Assembly (NCBI RefSeq): GCF_041027365.1
Contig: NZ_JBFTEH010000005.1
Coordinates: 1-64,000 of the forward strand
Origin: VKMB-3413 sp041027365
GTDB lineage: Bacteria > Pseudomonadota > Alphaproteobacteria > Rhizobiales > Rhizobiaceae
Direction of reading: 5' to 3'
DNA: 64,000 nucleotides
Under the pieces are notes generated by a model that was not told the origin of the DNA, made no database searches, and was given only the letters and a program-made list of their open reading frames with translations. The stretch's first letter is position 1. Every line of letters starts with the position of its first letter. Position numbers and translations under genes: made by a program. Below, in pieces: positions 35,647-46,300 of this stretch.

Positions 35647-36288
35647 TCAGCGGCGGAAAGCCTCGTCATAGGCGGCCACCGCGCGCCTGGCCCGGTCGGC
35701 GACCGTGGCCGCGTCGTCGCCCGGCTTGTAGAGCGAGGAGCCGAGGCCGAAATGCCGCACGCCCACCGCCGCGAAAGCTGCAAAGTCCGCTTCCGAGACG
35801 CCGCCGACGGCGCCGATCGGCAGGCCCTTCGGCAGCACCGCCGACACCGCCTTGATGCCCGAGGGGCCGAGCGCGCTCGCGGGAAAGAACTTCAGAGCCG
35901 AGGCGCCGTTGCGGGCGGCGAGGAGCGCTTCCGTCGCGGTGAAGACGCCGGGCATGGTGACCATGCCGTGCCCCGCCGCGCGCTGCAGCACCGCCGGCTC
36001 GACGTTCGGACTGACCAGCAGCCGTCCGCCGGCCGCGTGCAGGCGGTCGACCTCCTCGACGCTCAGCACCGTCCCGGCACCGATCAGCACTCCGTCCGGC
36101 GCGAGCTTTGCCGCCATCTCGATCGAGCGGAACGGGTCCGGCGAGTTCAGCGGGATCTCGATCGCCTCGAAGCCCGCCTCGACGAGGCCGCCGACGACGG
36201 TCTCGCAATCCTGTGGCGGCAGGCCGCGCAGGATCGCGACGAGGTCGCGCTTCAGCGTCGGCCAGGGCGTGCGGTTCGTCTCGGTCAT
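35647..36288 (-). CDS. dgoA: 2-dehydro-3-deoxy-6-phosphogalactonate aldolase
   Basis: The 213-residue class I aldolase splits KDPGal to pyruvate and glyceraldehyde 3-phosphate, the last step of the DeLey-Doudoroff pathway. LVAILRG (R21), EAIEIPLNSP (E44) and ALKFFPAS with Schiff-base K133 match the KDPG/KDPGal family, and the pairing with dgoK favours the galactonate form. The start MTETN at 36288 overlaps the dgoK stop as ATGA, so translation is coupled. It is the last gene of the galactose operon. Confidence 0.92.
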   Translation of the reverse strand: MTETNRTPWPTLKRDLVAILRGLPPQDCETVVGGLVEAGFEAIEIPLNSPDPFRSIEMAAKLAPDGVLIGAGTVLSVEEVDRLHAAGGRLLVSPNVEPAVLQRAAGHGMVTMPGVFTATEALLAARNGASALKFFPASALGPSGIKAVSAVLPKGLPIGAVGGVSEADFAAFAAVGVRHFGLGSSLYKPGDDAATVADRARRAVAAYDEAFRR

Positions 36289-37199
36289 GACAGGATCCTT
36301 CGGGCGGCGGCGTAAAGGCCGCGGCGGACGGCGGCGTCGGCATCGGCCATATCGCAAACGGCACCGAATTCGGCAAATGCGGCTTCGTAGACGGCGGCAA
36401 GACGCCCCGACGCGAGGAGCACCGGCCGCCCGAACTCGCCGTAGAGGCTGCGCACGCCGGCAAATTCCAGCCCGATCAGCAGACCGGACAGCGCCGAGGC
36501 ACCATCGACAGGGTGCGCGGGGTCGAGGAGGCCGCGGGCGCGTATTTCGAACATCAGCCGGCTCGCCTCGCCCGGCCGCTCCAGCGCCGACCGAAAGGCT
36601 GCCGCGAAATCTCGGCGCACGAGATCGTTCGCCTTCGGATCCACCGAATGCTGCAGGATCGTGTGCCCGGCGATCGCGGCGTAGAGGTCGCCGGTGACGA
36701 AGGTGGAAAAGCCGGTGATCGTCTCGCCCTCGACCGCGATCCACTTGGAGTGGGTGCCGGGCAGGCAGGCGAGCCGCCGACCATCGGCAGCCCCGAGGCC
36801 GGCGATCTGGGTCTCCTCCCCGCGCATCACGTCGAAGCCCTCTCCGGCGCCGCTGCCGCGCTGGCAGACGCCGGGCAGGATGAAGACGGGCCGCCGATGG
36901 TCGGGAACGCGCAGCGCCTTTTCGGCGATCGCCTGAAGGCTCGCAGGCACCTCGGCATAGGGGGCCTCGACCCAGCCCTGGCGGGCGCCGACCATGCCGC
37001 AGGCGACGACCGGCAGGTCGGCAGGCGCCCCGGCCTCGGCGAGCTGGCGTTCGAGCACCGGCGCAAAGCCCTCGCCGGCGCGCGCGACGGACATGCCCTC
37101 GCCGCTCCGCCGCTCGGCGAGCACCTGTCCCGCCTCGTCCAGAAGCCAGAGCCGGAAGCTCGACGTGCCCCAGTCGACGGCGGCGCAGAAGGCGCTCAT
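36285..37199 (-). CDS. dgoK: 2-dehydro-3-deoxygalactonokinase
   Basis: The 304-residue kinase phosphorylates 2-dehydro-3-deoxygalactonate at O6. It starts CAAVDWGTSSFRLWLLDEAG, the family ATPase phosphate-1 motif, and has LPGTHSKWI in the middle, a hallmark of DgoK. Its start overlaps the stop of the galactose dehydrogenase gene by one base (TGATG), and its stop overlaps dgoA by four. It acts in the cytosol after the galactonate dehydratase, which is not in this window. Confidence 0.93.
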   Translation of the reverse strand: MSAFCAAVDWGTSSFRLWLLDEAGQVLAERRSGEGMSVARAGEGFAPVLERQLAEAGAPADLPVVACGMVGARQGWVEAPYAEVPASLQAIAEKALRVPDHRRPVFILPGVCQRGSGAGEGFDVMRGEETQIAGLGAADGRRLACLPGTHSKWIAVEGETITGFSTFVTGDLYAAIAGHTILQHSVDPKANDLVRRDFAAAFRSALERPGEASRLMFEIRARGLLDPAHPVDGASALSGLLIGLEFAGVRSLYGEFGRPVLLASGRLAAVYEAAFAEFGAVCDMADADAAVRRGLYAAARRILS

Positions 37200-38140
37200 C
37201 AGGCCGCGGCCGGATCGTCGTGGAAGGCCTCGACCGCAAGGCGCCGGCCGAGCATGAAGGCATCGGCGACATGGCGCAGCGGCGACAGGTCGACATCGCT
37301 CGTGCCGCTGCGGATCAGCTCGGCGAAGCGCGCGTAGAGGCCGGGATATTCGGCCGCCGCCTCATCCGTGTGGGTTTCGCCGTCGATCGAGAGCCTGGCG
37401 CCGCCCGAGGAGAGGACGAGCCGGCCGCCGTCGGCCTCGACGGCGATGTCCCAGGTCTGCGGGCCGGTCTGGCGCCAGTCGAACGCCGCCTCCACCGCTT
37501 CGCCGGAGGGGCCGGAAAAGGCGAGGTCGGCGGCGATCGGCGCGGCGCGGTTCTCCGGAAAGGACAGACCGGCCGAGGTCAGCCAGATCGGGAAGGGCAG
37601 GATCTCCGTGACGATCGACAGCGCGTTGATGCCGGGATCGAAGACGCCGAGGCCGCCGGGCTCCCAGATCCAGTCCTGGCCGGGATGCCAGTGCCGCACG
37701 TCCTCCTTCCAGGTGACCTCTACGGAGCGGATGCGCCGGCCCTTCAGCCGGGCCTTGGCGGGCGCGACGCCGGGGGCATAGCGCGAGTGCCAGGTCGCCT
37801 GCAGGGTGACGCCATTGGCGGCGGCAAGGCCGGCGAGATGCTCGACCTCCGACAGCGTCGCTCCCGGCGGCTTTTCCAGCATCACATGCTTGCCGCGCGA
37901 CAGAGCGTCGGCGGCGATGGCGTGGCGCGCCTGCGGCGGCATGCAGAGCGCGACGGCCTCGATCTCGGGCATAGCGTCCAGCATCTCGGCGGCGGACGAA
38001 AAGTTGCGGACGCCGTCGACGGAGGCGCTGCGGCTCGCCGCAGCGACGAGGTCGAAGTCCGGATTCGCGGCGATCGACGGCAGGTGCTGGTCGCGGGCGA
38101 TCTTGCCGACGCCGACGATGGCGAGCTTGATCGGGTTCAT
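37199..38140 (-). CDS. Gfo/Idh/MocA oxidoreductase, probable D-galactose 1-dehydrogenase
   Basis: The 313-residue protein starts MNPIKLAIVGVGKIARDQHLPSI, an NAD(P)-binding GxGxxA motif, and has MLEKPPG at 87-93 with the catalytic Lys of the Gfo/Idh/MocA family. The body (WEPGGLGVFDPGINALSI) resembles the galactose/arabinose 1-dehydrogenase branch. In this operon it most likely oxidises D-galactose to the lactone; L-arabinose is a possible second substrate. The ATG at 38140 has GGAG 8 bases upstream; a TTG at 38158 is weaker. It overlaps dgoK by one base. Confidence 0.85.
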   Translation of the reverse strand: MNPIKLAIVGVGKIARDQHLPSIAANPDFDLVAAASRSASVDGVRNFSSAAEMLDAMPEIEAVALCMPPQARHAIAADALSRGKHVMLEKPPGATLSEVEHLAGLAAANGVTLQATWHSRYAPGVAPAKARLKGRRIRSVEVTWKEDVRHWHPGQDWIWEPGGLGVFDPGINALSIVTEILPFPIWLTSAGLSFPENRAAPIAADLAFSGPSGEAVEAAFDWRQTGPQTWDIAVEADGGRLVLSSGGARLSIDGETHTDEAAAEYPGLYARFAELIRSGTSDVDLSPLRHVADAFMLGRRLAVEAFHDDPAAA

Positions 38141-38221
38141 CGGGTCGTCTCCGGCCAATACGAGAAGAAATCCGGGCCGCGCATGACGGGCGGCCCGGAC
38201 AGAACGGCGGCGCTTACGAGC

Positions 38222-39433
38222 CTACGACCTGTTCTTGTTGACGACGTCGAAGATGACGGCGGCGAGCAGCACCAGGCCCTTGATGACCTGCTGGTAGTCG
38301 ATGCCGATGCCGAGGATCGACATGCCGTTGTTCATCACGCCCATGATGAAGGCGCCGATGACCGCGCCCATGATCGTGCCGACACCGCCGGACATCGAGG
38401 CGCCGCCGATGAACACCGCCGCGATGACGTCGAGCTCGAAGCCGAGGCCGGCCTTCGGGGTCGCCGTGTTGAGGCGGGCGGCGAAGACGAGGCCGGCGAG
38501 CGCCGCCAGCATGCCCATGTTGGCGAAGGTGAGGAAGACCAGCCGCTCGGTGTTGATGCCGGACAGCCGCGTCGCCTTCTCGTTGCCGCCGACGGCATAG
38601 ATGCGCCGGCCGATGGTCGTGCGGGTGGTGATGAAGGAGTAGACCGCGATCAGGAGCGCCATCACCACGAGGACGTTCGGGAAGCCCCGGAAGGTCGACA
38701 GCGCCCAGGCGATGTAGACGATCGCGCCGGCGAGGATGAAGTTGCGGGCGAAGAACACGATGCCCGGCTCGTCGTCGTGGCCGGCCGCGCGGTTGCGCAG
38801 GCGCGAACGGAACGAGAAGAACAGGAGGATGCCCGCGACCGCGACGCCGAGGAGCAGCGAGAGCAGGTTGAAGCCCTTGATGCCGAAGACGTCGGGCAGG
38901 AAGCCCGAGGCGATCAGCTGGAACCCGCCCGGGAAGGGGCCGACCGACTGGCCGGCGAGCACCCAGAGCGAGAGGCCCTTGAACACCAGCATGCCCGCGA
39001 GGGTGACGATGAAGGACGGGATCTTCCAGTAGGCGATCCAGTAGCCCTGCAGCGCGCCGATGACGCCGCCGACGCACAGGCACAGGATGCCGGCGAGGAC
39101 GTAGTTCATGTGCCACTGGACGATCATCACCGCGGCGAGCGCGCCGACGAAGCCGAGCACCGAGCCGACGGACAGGTCGATATGCCCGGCGACGATCACC
39201 AGGAGCATGCCGAGCGCCATGATGATCACGTAGGAGTTCTGCAGGATCAGGTTCGTCAGGTTGATCGGCTTCAGGAGGATGCCGTTGGTGACGATCTGGA
39301 AGAACGCCATGATGACGATCAGCGCGAACAGGATGCCGTATTCGCGCATGTGCTTGCGGAAGAAGCCGGCGGACAGCGCGGAGCGGCGCTCCGGCGAGGC
39401 GACCGCAGGCTGGTGAAGAGCCTCTTGGGACAT
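38222..39433 (-). CDS. mmsB: Multiple-sugar ABC transporter permease (MmsB/GguB)
   Basis: The 403-residue product has about 10 membrane helices. The block GHIDLSVGSVLGFVGALAAV and the motif GGNEKATRLSGIN (EAA-like loop) belong to XylH/GguB-type permeases. With the ATPase MmsA and binding protein ChvE it imports galactose, glucose, arabinose and related sugars. It follows mmsA by only 10 bases and precedes the galactose dehydrogenase gene by 81 bases, so the importer and catabolic genes share one transcript. Confidence 0.94.
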   Translation of the reverse strand: MSQEALHQPAVASPERRSALSAGFFRKHMREYGILFALIVIMAFFQIVTNGILLKPINLTNLILQNSYVIIMALGMLLVIVAGHIDLSVGSVLGFVGALAAVMIVQWHMNYVLAGILCLCVGGVIGALQGYWIAYWKIPSFIVTLAGMLVFKGLSLWVLAGQSVGPFPGGFQLIASGFLPDVFGIKGFNLLSLLLGVAVAGILLFFSFRSRLRNRAAGHDDEPGIVFFARNFILAGAIVYIAWALSTFRGFPNVLVVMALLIAVYSFITTRTTIGRRIYAVGGNEKATRLSGINTERLVFLTFANMGMLAALAGLVFAARLNTATPKAGLGFELDVIAAVFIGGASMSGGVGTIMGAVIGAFIMGVMNNGMSILGIGIDYQQVIKGLVLLAAVIFDVVNKNRS

Positions 39434-39443
39434 TTTCCTACCC

Positions 39444-40976
<1,533 letters not shown>

Positions 40977-40995
40977 GGCTTGAAGTCCGAATTGT

Positions 40996-41211
40996 CCGCT
41001 GCGCGGCAGCCGCCACGGCACGCGGACGAACATTCCTCGGCGATCGCAGCCGGCCTAGCGGCATGCGCTGCGCCCGTGTGGCGGCGCGTGGTCGGGGGGG
41101 GGGGGGGGNCCGCTGCGCGGCAGCCGCCACGGCACGCGGACGAACATTCCTCGGCGATCGCAGCCGGCCTAGCGGCATGCGCTGCGCCCGTGTGGCGGCG
41201 CGTGGTCGGGG
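40996..41211. other. Assembly gap: 102-bp direct duplication flanking a poly-G run and one N
   Basis: Bases 40996-41097 and 41110-41211 are identical. Between and overlapping them lies a run of 15 G (41094-41108) followed by N at 41109. This is the mark of two contig ends scaffolded across a difficult spot, not biology. The true spacer between chvE and mmsA is probably about 110 bases shorter. No coding sequence is affected. Confidence 0.9.
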
Positions 41212-41235
41212 CGCGGGCGGAAAGGCCCGCGCCCC
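41208..41235 (-). other. Strong hairpin just after the chvE stop codon
   Basis: A perfect 11-bp stem, GGGGCGCGGGC (41208-41218) and GCCCGCGCCCC (41225-41235), closes a 6-base loop. It lies 7 bases after the chvE stop and has no T-tract. Such 3' hairpins commonly protect binding-protein mRNA so that the binding protein is made in excess of the downstream permease and ATPase. Confidence 0.75.
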
Positions 41236-41242
41236 ATCCGCC

Positions 41243-42322
41243 TTACTTGATCTGGTCTTCCTTGTAGTAACCGGAGTCGACCAGGACCTTCTTCCAGTTG
41301 TCCTTGGTGACGAGCACCGGCTTCAACAGGTAGGACGGCACCACCTTGACGCCGTTGTTGTAGGTCTTGGTGTCGTTGACCTCGGGCTTCTTGCCGTTGA
41401 GCACGGCGTTGACCATCTGCACCGTGACCTTGGCGAGCTCGCGGGTGTCCTTGAAGATCGTCGAGTACTGGTCGCCGCGCAGGATCGCCTTCACCGAGGG
41501 GATCTCGGAGTCCTGGCCGGTGATGATGGGCATCTTGGTGTCGCCCGAGCCGTAGCCGACGCCCTTCAGCGAGGAGATGATGCCGATCGACAGGCCGTCA
41601 TAGGGCGACAGGACGCCGTTGACCTTCTTGTCGGTGTAGTAGGCCGACAGGAGGTTGTCCATGCGGGACTGGGCGACCGAGCCGTCCCAGCGCAGCGTGC
41701 CGACCTTGTCCATGCCCATCTGGCCGGACGGGATCTTGATCTCGCCCTTGTCGATCATCGGCTGCAGGACGCTCATCGCGCCGTTGTAGAAGAAGTAGGC
41801 ATTGTTGTCGTCCGGCGAACCGCCGAACAGCTCGACGTTCCACGGCTTGGCGTCGGGGAAGCGCTGCTTCAGCCCGTCGACCAGCGACTGCGCCTGCAGC
41901 ACGCCGACCTGGAAGTTGTCGAAGGTGGCGTAGTAGTCGACATTCGGCGTGTCGCGGATCAGGCGGTCATAGGCGATGACCGGGATGCCGGCCGCGGCCG
42001 CATTGGCGAGCGTGTTGGACAGGGTGGTGCCGTCGATCGCCGCGATCACCAGCGCCTTGACGCCGGTGGTGATCATGTTCTCGACCTGGCTCACCTGGTT
42101 CGGGATGTCGTCCTCGGCGTACTGCAGGTTGGTGCCGTAGCCGGCCTCCTTGAACTGCTTCACCATGTTGTTGCCGTCGGCGATCCAGCGCGCCGAGGAC
42201 TTGGTCGGCATGGCGATGCCGACCGTGCCCTTGTCCTGCGCGTTGGCGCCGAGCGGTACGGCGAGCGTCATCACGGCCGCCGCCACACCGGCGACGATGG
42301 TCTTCATCATTCCTGTGGTCAT
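41243..42322 (-). CDS. chvE: Multiple-sugar-binding periplasmic protein ChvE
   Basis: The 359-residue product has a signal peptide ending near residue 28 (ANAQD). The mature start DKGTVGIAMPTKSSARWI, then VIAYDRLI, LFGGSPDDNNAYFF and the C-terminus GYYKEDQIK agree closely with Agrobacterium ChvE. ChvE binds galactose, glucose, arabinose and acidic sugars, and in Agrobacterium also feeds the VirA sensor; no vir genes are seen here. GGAGG lies 5 bases before ATG 42322. It sits 53 bases downstream of the GntR gene. Confidence 0.95.
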   Translation of the reverse strand: MTTGMMKTIVAGVAAAVMTLAVPLGANAQDKGTVGIAMPTKSSARWIADGNNMVKQFKEAGYGTNLQYAEDDIPNQVSQVENMITTGVKALVIAAIDGTTLSNTLANAAAAGIPVIAYDRLIRDTPNVDYYATFDNFQVGVLQAQSLVDGLKQRFPDAKPWNVELFGGSPDDNNAYFFYNGAMSVLQPMIDKGEIKIPSGQMGMDKVGTLRWDGSVAQSRMDNLLSAYYTDKKVNGVLSPYDGLSIGIISSLKGVGYGSGDTKMPIITGQDSEIPSVKAILRGDQYSTIFKDTRELAKVTVQMVNAVLNGKKPEVNDTKTYNNGVKVVPSYLLKPVLVTKDNWKKVLVDSGYYKEDQIK

Positions 42323-42345
42323 AGAACCTCCCTGACCCTTATGCT

Positions 42346-42364
42346 GGACGCGCGCCGCGCGTCC
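42346..42364. repeat. 19-bp palindrome between the GntR gene and chvE
   Basis: GGACGCGCGCCGCGCGTCC is a perfect inverted repeat with 9-bp arms and a single central base. It lies about 24 bases upstream of the chvE start in the transcribed leader. It may be an mRNA hairpin that separates or insulates the two genes, or an operator. Confidence 0.5.
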
Positions 42365-42375
42365 GAAGTTGCCCA

Positions 42376-43173
42376 TCACCGCGCAACGCCTGCGCCGTGA
42401 TCCCTCTCGTGGCGGCCGGCAAAGCGGCCGCCACGCTCCCCCACCCTCTCGCCGTCGGCGTAGAGCGCGAGAATGACGTCGTCGAAGGCGCTTTCGATGA
42501 GCCTTCGCATGAAGAGTTCCGCCGCCTCGCCGTCGCCGGCGAGGATGGCGTCCTTGACCCGCGTGTGCTGGCGAACCGTCTCGTCCTGCGGGTTCTGCCG
42601 CCAGGACAAGGAGAACGAGATCGACAGGCTGCGCTCGATCAGCGCGCCGAGCGAGACCAGGATCGGATTGCCCGTCGCCTCGAGAATGATGCGATGGAAA
42701 TCGAGATCGGCGGCGATCAGCTCCGGCGACCCGCGCGGATTGTCGCGCATGCCCGCCAGCGCCGCCTCCAGCCGCTGCGACTGCTCGGCCGTGATCCGGT
42801 GCGAGGCCATCCGCGCCGACGCCGGCTCGTTGATCAGCCGCATCTCGTAGAGCGCCTCGACGAAGGACCGGCCGATCGCCGGCGACAGGTGCCACCCCAT
42901 CACGTCCGGATCGAGCATGTTCCACTCGATCCGCTCGCGCACCCGGGTCCCGACCTTCGGTCCGACCGACACCAGTCCCTTGGCGACGAGGTGGCGGATC
43001 GCCTCGCGCACGACGGTGCGCGACACCCCGTACTGGGACTGAAGCTCCTTCTCCGTCGGCAGGGCCTCGCCGGTCGGGAGCGCTCCGGAAATGATCATCC
43101 GGCCGAACTCGGCAGCAAGCGTGACGGTGCGGTTCGACCGCTCGCCATCCCATGTCACCCGTTCATGCCGCAT
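42376..43173 (-). CDS. FadR-type GntR-family regulator of the galactose operon
   Basis: The 265-residue product has an N-terminal winged helix-turn-helix (residues about 20-80: LPTEKELQSQYGVSRTVVREAIRHLVAKGLV) and a C-terminal all-helical FCD domain with the metal-ligand pattern DLDFHRIIL. FCD regulators bind sugar acids and usually repress their operon; E. coli DgoR is of this type. It is the first gene of the galactose operon, so autoregulation and control by a galactonate-pathway intermediate are likely. The C-terminal His/Arg-rich tail is unusual. Confidence 0.87.
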   Translation of the reverse strand: MRHERVTWDGERSNRTVTLAAEFGRMIISGALPTGEALPTEKELQSQYGVSRTVVREAIRHLVAKGLVSVGPKVGTRVRERIEWNMLDPDVMGWHLSPAIGRSFVEALYEMRLINEPASARMASHRITAEQSQRLEAALAGMRDNPRGSPELIAADLDFHRIILEATGNPILVSLGALIERSLSISFSLSWRQNPQDETVRQHTRVKDAILAGDGEAAELFMRRLIESAFDDVILALYADGERVGERGGRFAGRHERDHGAGVAR

Positions 43174-43197
43174 GATCGCTGCCGGACCTCCCTTCCC

Positions 43198-43216
43198 GCA
43201 ATGATCGTACCATTGC
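43198..43216. promoter_or_regulatory. Candidate GntR-family operator upstream of the galactose operon
   Basis: GCAATGATCGTACCATTGC has perfect 6-bp arms (GCAATG/CATTGC) around a 7-base centre containing GTAC, in keeping with FadR-type GntR operators. It lies 24 bases upstream of the regulator's start codon, where repressor binding would block transcription. A second short repeat, ATGA-CGT-TCAT, lies at 43258-43268. Confidence 0.5.
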
Positions 43217-43384
43217 GACGGAATTTCCCGGCACGCAAGACCTGTTCGTCAGATTTAATGACGTTCATCATATCAATGGCGATCGCGCGTGTAGAGCAAG
43301 GTTAACGCACGCGTTCCGGTCGTCGCCCGCCCTACCGGGCGAGCGCCCTCACGACGCTCGGGAAGAGACAATGGCGCTGACGGG

Positions 43385-46300
43385 TCAGGCCGCCCCGGCC
43401 GGCTCCGCCGCGGGCGTCGTCTCCGGCTCGCCCTCCCCGTCCTGCGGCCGGCGCACGCGGAACACCACGAGGTAGAGCGCCGGGATGAAGAGCAGCGTGA
43501 TCAGCGTGCCGGCGATGATGCCGCCCATCATGGCGTAGGCCATCGGCCCCCAGAACACCTCGCGCGAGATCGGGATCAGCGCCAGGCTCGCCGCCGCGGC
43601 GGTCAGGAGGATCGGCCGGGCCCGCATCTCGCTCGCCCGGAAGACCGCCCACCAGGGATGCATGCCCTCGTCCCTGAGGACGTCGATCTGGTGGACGAGG
43701 ATGATCGAGTTGCGGATCAGGATGCCGACGAGCGCGAGGACGCCGAGGATCGCGACGAAGCCGAGCGGTGCACCGGACGGCACCAGCGCGGCGACGACGC
43801 CGATCAGGCCGAGCGGCGCGGCGCACAGGACGACGAACAGCGCCCGGAAGCTCTGCATCTGGATCATGATCAGCGTCAGCATGGCGATCAGCATGATCGG
43901 CACAACGGCGGCGATAGGGCCCTGGCTCTCGGCGCTCGATTCCACCGCACCGCCGATCGCGACGTGGTAGCCCGGCGGCAGCGCCTTCTCGAAGGCCGCG
44001 ATCTTCGGCGCGAGGGCGGAGACGATCGTCGCGGGCTGCGCCGGTCCGTTGATCGCGCCGCTGACGGTGATCGTCGGAATGCGCGAGCGCGAATAGATGA
44101 TCGGATCCTCGTAGGTGTAGCCGAAGGAGACCAGGCTCGCGAGCGGGATGGCGACGCCCTTGGAATTCGTCAGCTGCAGGTTCTCGATCGCGTCGATCGA
44201 ATCGCGGTCGGACTTCGCGCCCCGCGCGATGACCGGCACGAGATAGATGCCGTCGCGGATGTTGGTGATCGTCGTTCCGTCGAGCACCGAGTTCAGCCGC
44301 GAGGCGATCTCCTGCGAGGTAATGCCGAGCTGGCGCGCCTTGTCCTGCAGGATCTCGACCTTGAGCACGCGCGCCGGCTCGTTCCAGTCCATGACGATCG
44401 AGGTGAGCCTGTCGTCGCTCGCCATGATCGCGGCGAGGTCGCGCGCCTTGTCCCGCACCACCTCGATGTCCGGACCGCCGAGGCGGTACTGGACGGGGCG
44501 CCCGACCGGCGGCCCGAGTTCGAGGTTCTTCACATAGACGTCGGTGCCGACGAGGTGCTCGCGCGCGAACTTCTGGATCTCGGCGCGCACCCGTTCGCGC
44601 GCTTCGAGGTTCTTGGTGACGATCACCTCCTGGCCGAAGAACGGGTTCGAGGGCTGGACGTCGTAGGCGAGGATGAAGCGCTCGGCCGAGCGCCCGACAT
44701 AGGAGCTCCAGTGGTCGATGTCCTCGTTGCCGGGGAAGGTCGCCTCCAGCTTGTCCATCTGCGCCTTGGTGTCGGCGATGGAGGCGTTGTGGCGAAGGGT
44801 GAAGTCGACCACCAGCTCCGGCCGGTCCGAGGACGGGAAGAACTGCTGCTGCACGAACTTCATCCCGTAGATCGACCCTGCGAAGAGCGCGACCGTGACG
44901 AGGATGGTGATCCAGCGGAAGCGCATGGTCGTGCGCAGCACGCTCTCGAAGGCGCGGCGCACCATGCCCGGCTTGGCGTCGTGCCGGTGCATCGACTTCG
45001 GCAGGATCATCACGCCGATCAGCGGCGTGAACAGCACCGCGACGATCCAGGAAAGCAGGAGCGCCATCGCGATGACGACGAAGAGCGAGAAGGTGTATTC
45101 GCCGGCGTTGGAGTTGTTGAAGCCGATCGGCAGGAAGCCGGCGACGGTGACCAAGGTCCCCGACAGCATCGGGAAGGCGATCGAGGTCCAGGCGAAGCTC
45201 GCCGCCTTCTCGCGGCTCTCGCCGATCTCGAGCCGGGAGACCATCGTCTCGATGGCGATCATCGCGTCGTCGACGAGCAGGCCGAGCGCGATGATGAGCG
45301 CGCCGAGCGAGATTCGCTGGAGATTGAGCCCGGCATATTCCATGCCGATGAAGGTCATCGCGAGGACGAGCGGGATCGACAGCGTCACCACGAAGCCCGC
45401 CCGGAAGCCGAGGCTGACGAAGCTGACCGCGAGCACGATCGCCACGGCCTCGAACAGCGCCCGGGTGAAGCCGCCGACCGATTCCTGCACCACCGCCGAC
45501 TGGTCCGCGACCTGATGGACGCCGACGCCGACCGGCAGCTCTGTGACGATCCGCGCCATCTCGCGCTTCAGCGCCTTGCCGAAGTCGACGATGTTGCCGC
45601 CCTGGCGCATGCCGATGGCGAGGCCGATCGCCGGCTGGCCGTTGAAGCGGAACAGCGTCGAGGGCGGGTTCTTGTAGGTGCGGGTGATGGTGGCGACGTC
45701 GGAGAGCTTGAAGAAGCGGTCGTTGACCCGCAGGTTGACCGCCTCGAGGCTCTTCTCCGAGGTGTACTGGCCGGAAACGCGCACGATGATGCGCTCCGGT
45801 CCCGACTGGATCACGCCCGATGGCGCGATGGCGTTCTGCGCCTGCAGCGTGTTGATGATCGACTGCTGGTCGAGGCCGAGGCCGGCGATCTTGCGCAGCG
45901 AGAACTCGAGATAGATCGCCTCGTCCTGCTCGCCGACCAGCTCGACCTTGCCGGCCTCCTTCAGCTGCAGGATCTGCGTGCGCACGTCCTCGACGTAGTC
46001 GCGCAACTGGCGCTGCGAGATGCCGTCGGCGGTGAAGGCATAGATGTTGCCGTAGACGTCGCCGAACTCGTCGTTGAAGGAGAAGCCCTGGAACTCGGAG
46101 GGGAAGGTCGACCGGATGTCCGCCATCTTGTCGCGGACCTTCTTCCACACGTCCGGAACGGCCGCAGCCTTGGTGGTGGGCAGGAGGTTGACGAACACCA
46201 CCGTTTGGCCGGGCGTGGTGATCGAGCGGGTATAGTCGAGGCTGTCGAGTTCCTGCAGCTTCTTCTCGATGCGGTCGGTGACCTGCTCGGTCATCTCCTT

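Noticed and set aside
41094..41109. G-run as a possible G-quadruplex or phase-variable tract
   Set aside because: It is followed by N and flanked by an exact 102-bp duplication, so an assembly artefact is far more likely.
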